From an uncultured Acidobacteriia bacterium (lineage in GTDB: Bacteria; Acidobacteriota; Terriglobia; Bryobacterales; Bryobacteraceae): a DNA stretch of 35,392 nt. The stretch is taken from positions 1 through 35,392 of the forward strand of contig CAIYVZ010000005.1 in the NCBI GenBank assembly GCA_903929755.1, given 5' to 3'. Shown piece by piece: positions 32,611 through 35,392 of this stretch. How positions within the stretch are numbered: the first letter of the stretch is position 1; each line of letters starts with the position of its first letter. The translations under genes and the position numbers were made by a program. Below the pieces are notes generated by a model, which ran no database searches, had not been told where the DNA came from, and worked only from the letters and a program-made list of their open reading frames with translations.

Positions 32611-33015
32611 TTAACTCTTCCGAGCCTCGCCGACCATCATCGGCAGGGTGGCAGCAAAGTCTCGCAGTTCGCCCGCGTCAATCATCAGCTCCAGAAACGT
32701 CCGTGCATTTCGCCTGTTGGTCTGGCCCACCCGGGTGAACCGCCGCCTCTGGATCCGGGTGACTACGGGGCCGGCTGCCACAGGGGGTCCAATACCGCAA
32801 CTCGCGAGCATACCGATGCCTGCGTGCACCCCGAGCCCCCCTATTAATCAAGGGCCGGAGCCGCCTTCGGGAACTTTCGTATGCTTTTCAGGACCGACAT
32901 CTTTCGGACCCTGATTCTTAGGGAACAGAACTGAAAGATCTGTATTTCGGAAGCCCTCGTTCTTCAGGGAAGAAACTGCGTCTTCCACGCCGCCGCGATC
33001 CTTATAGGTGTCCAT
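32611..33015 (-). pseudogene. Dead stress-protein-like gene (GsiB/DUF1269-like glycine-zipper type)
   Basis: From ATG 33015 (preceded by AGGG) the frame reads MDTYKDRGGVEDAVSSLKNE, GFRNTDLSVLFP and EKHTKVPEGG. This resembles small proteins annotated as general-stress or DUF1269-like, which continue with a Gly/Ala-rich membrane-like zone. A TGA interrupts at 32850-32848. The same frame then continues LIGGLGVHAGIGMLASCGIG and PPVAAGPVV, clearly that zone. The rest, down to 32611, no longer resembles the family. I read this as one nonsense mutation plus a lost or replaced 3' end. The family name is less certain than the decay. Confidence 0.6.
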
Positions 33016-33158
33016 ACCCTGCTGTCTTCGATGACATGATTCTTTCCCTGCCTCGTTCCTTCGCTCGCCAGTTGAAAAGGCACGCGTGAGGCCCGAGACG
33101 GCCGTGCGCACCGTTGGACGAAAGATTGCATAGCTCCGGGCAGGAGAACAATCCAAAC

Positions 33159-33335
33159 GTGCCGCTGTTAAATCTGGTAATCATCTTGATCGTCGTTGGT
33201 GTGGGGCTGTATCTGGTGAATCGGTACATTCCCAAGACCATTCTGAACACTGTTATTGTTGTTGCCGTCTGCGTCTGGGTCCTCCAGTCAGTGGGGCTCT
33301 GGAGCGATGTTACAAATTTGCGCCTGAAGCGTTAG
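33159..33335 (+). CDS. 58-aa Thivi_2564-like small membrane protein
   Basis: The protein begins with PLLNLVIILIVVGVGLYLVN, followed by RYIPKTILNTV, and has a second hydrophobic helix ending near SVGLW. It resembles a widespread small two-helix membrane family whose members start PLLN and have a few more residues in the connecting YIPxxxKIKTILN loop, so this copy has a short loop deletion. GTG 33159 follows AGGAG (33142-33146) at slightly long spacing. Its stop TAG is part of the 4-bp target duplication of the IS remnant directly downstream. The role of the family is unknown. Confidence 0.65.
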   Translation: MPLLNLVIILIVVGVGLYLVNRYIPKTILNTVIVVAVCVWVLQSVGLWSDVTNLRLKR

Positions 33336-33958
33336 CAGGCTGCTGGAAAACTAAGTACCCTTTAACAAACAGGTTCAGCGGAACGCCTGGTTCTATATGC
33401 GTAGCGAAGATATACACCAGGATGAAGCTGTTCAGCTATGGCCGGTTGGAGGCTCGGATACCGGCGGGCCATCCCCTGCGACCGATGCGGACGATGGTGG
33501 ATGACGCGCGATCGATTCCGCCCCAGCGATTACTGAGAGCGTTGTTATTGCAGATGCTGTATTCGGTGCGCAGTGAGCGCATGTTGATGCTTTCGGCGCA
33601 AAGACAGCGGTGACGACCCGTTGAACCCTCCGCCCCCGGACCAGGGCAGGAATCCAACCGTAACCTGGCATAGAGAGAAGCGTTCCAATGAGACTCATCA
33701 CTCACTTACAGATCCAGTGGCGCGACTGTACAAGAAGACCCGGGGAGCCGAAGCGCCGCCTCGGGTATCTCGGCCACGCACTGACCGAACACCGGCACGG
33801 CGGAGCAAAACTCGACGCTGGAGATGTTTGGCAACAAGCCGCCCTCAAAACGAGTCACCCTGGGAGGCGACAAGTGCTACGACATACGCAAATTTTTAGC
33901 CAGGACGGGGGACCTGAATGGGACTCCGCACGTGGCGCAACATTTTTTCAGCAGCCTG
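33336..33958 (+). mobile_element. Internally deleted IS5-type insertion sequence with intact ends
   Basis: The ends CAGGCTGCTGGAAAA (from 33336) and TTTTTTCAGCAGCCTG (to 33958) form terminal inverted repeats. They are flanked by the direct repeat TTAG at 33332-33335 and 33959-33962, a 4-bp target duplication. The interior holds broken transposase sequence in several frames. At 623 bp it is well under half of the usual 1.3-1.6 kb for such elements, so it cannot move by itself but might be mobilised in trans. Confidence 0.8.
33422..33943 (+). pseudogene. Transposase remnant, IS5/IS1182-like
   Basis: The N-terminal frame reads LFSYGRLEARIPAGHPLRP, then after a deletion SIPPQRLLRALLLQ and LYSVRSERMLM, the DUF772 signature. 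Later frames give WHREKRSNETHHSLTDP and ARLYKKTRG, then LGYLGHALTEHRHG, then KRVTLGGDKCYDIRKF (with a catalytic Asp) and GTPHVAQ. At least two frameshifts and two deletions are present, and the part with the last catalytic Glu is missing. Confidence 0.8.
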
Positions 33959-34089
33959 TTAGGCGGGAGCAGGGACCTGTGCCCGAATCTGGTCAGGTGA
34001 CGGCACAGCGTCAGGCGGTTGGGTGCGCTCACGGACAGGAACGCTGACCAGGCCTCTATCCCGTGGCCATCCGCCGGGGTTTTGGAGCG

Positions 34090-34105
34090 TGGCGAGTTAA
34101 ATGCC
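34090..34105 (+). promoter_or_regulatory. Possible sigma-54 promoter of the PEP-CTERM gene
   Basis: TGGCGAGTTAAATGCC has GG and GC separated by 10 bases, as in -24/-12 promoters, with several mismatches elsewhere. It lies 100 bp before the PEP-CTERM start. PEP-CTERM genes in other bacteria are often sigma-54 controlled, so the position is suggestive. The surrounding leader 33963-34205 has no gene but a 13-bp direct repeat ACGCTGACCAGGC (34041-34053, 34164-34176). Confidence 0.25.
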
Positions 34106-34205
34106 TGTTCAACATGGACGGGAGCCTGTGCAACGTTACTCTCGGACTTTCTCTAAGAAAGCGACGCTGACCAGGCAGCCGAACAAAACCTAAGGAGTTT
34201 TACCA

Positions 34206-34961
34206 ATGATGAAAACCAACAACCTGAGGATCACCGAAGCAGGTAGTCAAAAAAAAAGATCCATGGAGTTACATACACAAATGAATACAACGCGCTTCAC
34301 CAAATCCGCCGCAGTAGCGGTTGCCGTGCTCGTTTTCGCGACAACCAGCGCCTTCGCCGCAAGCATCACCTATAATACGAACTCCGCCCTGACGGGGTTT
34401 GTGTCCTCCAACGGCAGCCCCATCACCGTTACCAACCTGCTCGCCAGTTCAAACAACCCTCAATCCTCCCTATTGTTCACACCGAATCCTACGGCTGCCA
34501 CAGGCACACCGTCGGGTCTCAATCTTGGAGACTTTCTGTTGACTTGTACCGGCTGCGGAACGACCGCTTCCACAATCTTCAATCCATTCAGCTTCGACCT
34601 GGTAGTGACAGACGTTACTGACGGAGCCACGGGCATGTTCATCGGGACTTCATCCGGCGGTACGGTTTCCAGCAATTCAACCACAATAGTTATCCACTGG
34701 GCGACAGCCATTGTTGGCTCTTTGGAACTGGGACCGGGCACCTTCAATGCGAATTCGGGAAACTTCGGGACGACCGTCTTCAATAAGCTGACGGCAGACA
34801 CCGTTCTTGCCGCTCCGAATTCCGGATCGCCCGTGGGCGTCACCACGATTCAGGGACAGATTGCGGATTCCTCCGTGCCAGAGCCTGCAACATACAATCT
34901 GCTGGCTGGTTCGTTACTCTGCCTTGCGTTCTTCGGCCGCCGTAAGCTCGCCCGCAGTTAA
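34206..34961 (+). CDS. PEP-CTERM sorted secreted protein
   Basis: The C-terminal tail has VPEPATYNL, a hydrophobic helix (LAGSLLCLAFFG) and RRKLARS, the three-part PEP-CTERM signal processed by exosortase. A signal peptide (SAAVAVAVLVFATTSAFA) precedes a 180-residue Thr/Ser/Asn-rich beta domain with one CTGCG pair of Cys. The domain family is not recognised. ATG 34206 is chosen because TAAGGAG (34191-34197) stands at the right distance. It gives a long pre-signal of about 30 residues, and later Met codons (34263, 34281) are alternatives. Probably an extracellular matrix or surface protein. A strong terminator follows. Confidence 0.85.
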   Translation: MMKTNNLRITEAGSQKKRSMELHTQMNTTRFTKSAAVAVAVLVFATTSAFAASITYNTNSALTGFVSSNGSPITVTNLLASSNNPQSSLLFTPNPTAATGTPSGLNLGDFLLTCTGCGTTASTIFNPFSFDLVVTDVTDGATGMFIGTSSGGTVSSNSTTIVIHWATAIVGSLELGPGTFNANSGNFGTTVFNKLTADTVLAAPNSGSPVGVTTIQGQIADSSVPEPATYNLLAGSLLCLAFFGRRKLARS

Positions 34962-34987
34962 CGTTGTCTTCCTGTAAGCGGTAGGCT

Positions 34988-35040
34988 AGCCGGATACGGC
35001 GGCAGAAGATATCAACTCTGCCGCCGATCCGGCTTTTCTT
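34988..35040 (+). terminator. Strong intrinsic terminator after the PEP-CTERM gene
   Basis: Arms 34988-35006 (AGCCGGATACGGCGGCAGA) and 35017-35034 (TCTGCCGCCGATCCGGCT) pair with one bulged base around a 10-nt loop and run into TTTTCTT. Confidence 0.85.
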
Positions 35041-35261
35041 ATAATTTCGTCGTGTTGGGTTCAGTCAGAGTTGTTTCGCTCCACCCAAAACCGGAACAGG
35101 GAACTGTCCGGTTTGAAAAGTCCCCGGTCACTCCTCCGAACGGTCGGTCTCCCAGGATCCCGGAGCCGAATTACCCGAGGGCCTGAAAGGTGGGTCTCCC
35201 GAGGATGGCCGACGCGGCTGTGTTAGCCCGTACTCAACGTCCGCTGGCAAAACGTAACAGT
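35041..35261. other. Non-coding end region of an IS66-like element
   Basis: No gene is visible. An inverted repeat (35088-35098 with 35104-35113, core CCGGA...TCCGG) is followed by TGAAAAGTCCCCGGTCA, which resembles the ends of IS66-type elements. The element end may therefore be near 35103. Because the other end is outside the window, this is only suggested by the transposase fragment next to it. Confidence 0.35.
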
Positions 35262-35390
35262 TCAGGTAGGGCGGGAATTCTTGAGTAGGGACGTGGGCGG
35301 TTGTGCCAGGCGGTGTGAGCGGATGGCGCTGTTGAGGTAGTCGAGAGGGTGACGGTTCTGCATGCGGCAGGTTTGCGTGACGGTCAGCAG
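35262..35390 (-). CDS. 3' end of an IS66-type transposase (partial, enters from right edge)
   Basis: The last 42 residues read LLTVTQTCRMQNRHPLDYLN, then SAIRSHRLAQPPTSLL and a short tail. This matches the usual ending of IS66 TnpC proteins (a TCR-x-Q-x-R motif, then DYL and a Pro-Ser-Leu-Leu end). The rest lies beyond the window, so it cannot be judged intact or broken. Confidence 0.7.
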   Translation of the reverse strand: MLTVTQTCRMQNRHPLDYLNSAIRSHRLAQPPTSLLKNSRPT

Positions 35391-35392
35391 GC

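Overview
The window looks like a chromosome segment of an Acidobacteriota bacterium, probably close to the Bryobacterales/Solibacter group. This is inferred from gene families, since nothing here allows rRNA typing. The clues are a large Oar-like TonB-type receptor with an N-terminal carboxypeptidase-regulatory domain, a PSCyt1-DUF1549-DUF1553 protein followed by a DUF1501 protein, many Tat-exported enzymes, a PEP-CTERM protein, high G+C and frequent TTG/GTG starts.

Layout. 1-703: a Phd/VapB-type antitoxin and a VapC-type PIN toxin whose C-terminal part looks replaced. 1002-5268 (minus): a coxS-coxL-coxM-coxG set for a form-II-type CO dehydrogenase-like molybdenum hydroxylase. 5341-6768: a Tat-exported sulfatase. 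6765-9460 (minus): a second, two-subunit molybdenum hydroxylase of isoquinoline oxidoreductase type. 9470-10558: an exported sugar-phosphate-isomerase-like TIM barrel. 10555-11676 (minus): a regulator joining an IclR-type helix-turn-helix to a periplasmic-binding-protein sensor. Two matching 17-bp inverted repeats lie between it and the receptor gene. 11874-20090: receptor, cytochrome/DUF1549/DUF1553 and DUF1501 genes in one direction, probably a nutrient uptake and degradation operon under that regulator. 20087-25595 (minus): an atypical SDR, a GH32 beta-fructosidase, a membrane-anchored MutS-like ATPase and an EAL-domain protein. 25794-28013: dihydropteroate synthase carrying an unusual repetitive Gly/Arg/Pro/Asp tail of about 340 residues.

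28046-35392 is a scarred zone. It holds the 5' half of a CAT-anticodon tRNA, a long perfect hairpin, an AsmA-like gene, an oleate hydratase, a dead cephalosporin-hydroxylase-like gene, a dead stress-protein-like gene, a 58-aa membrane protein, an internally deleted IS5-type element with intact ends and target duplication, a PEP-CTERM protein, and the 3' end of an IS66-type transposase at the right edge.

Across the window the + strand changes from C-rich (about 1-8 kb) to G-rich (about 13-31 kb) regardless of gene direction. Three of the four convergent pairs of intact genes have interlocked stop codons sharing one CTAA/TTAG tetramer. The strongest candidates for something new are the repeat-tailed dihydropteroate synthase, the chimeric regulator with its paired operators, and the tRNA-half insertion scar.
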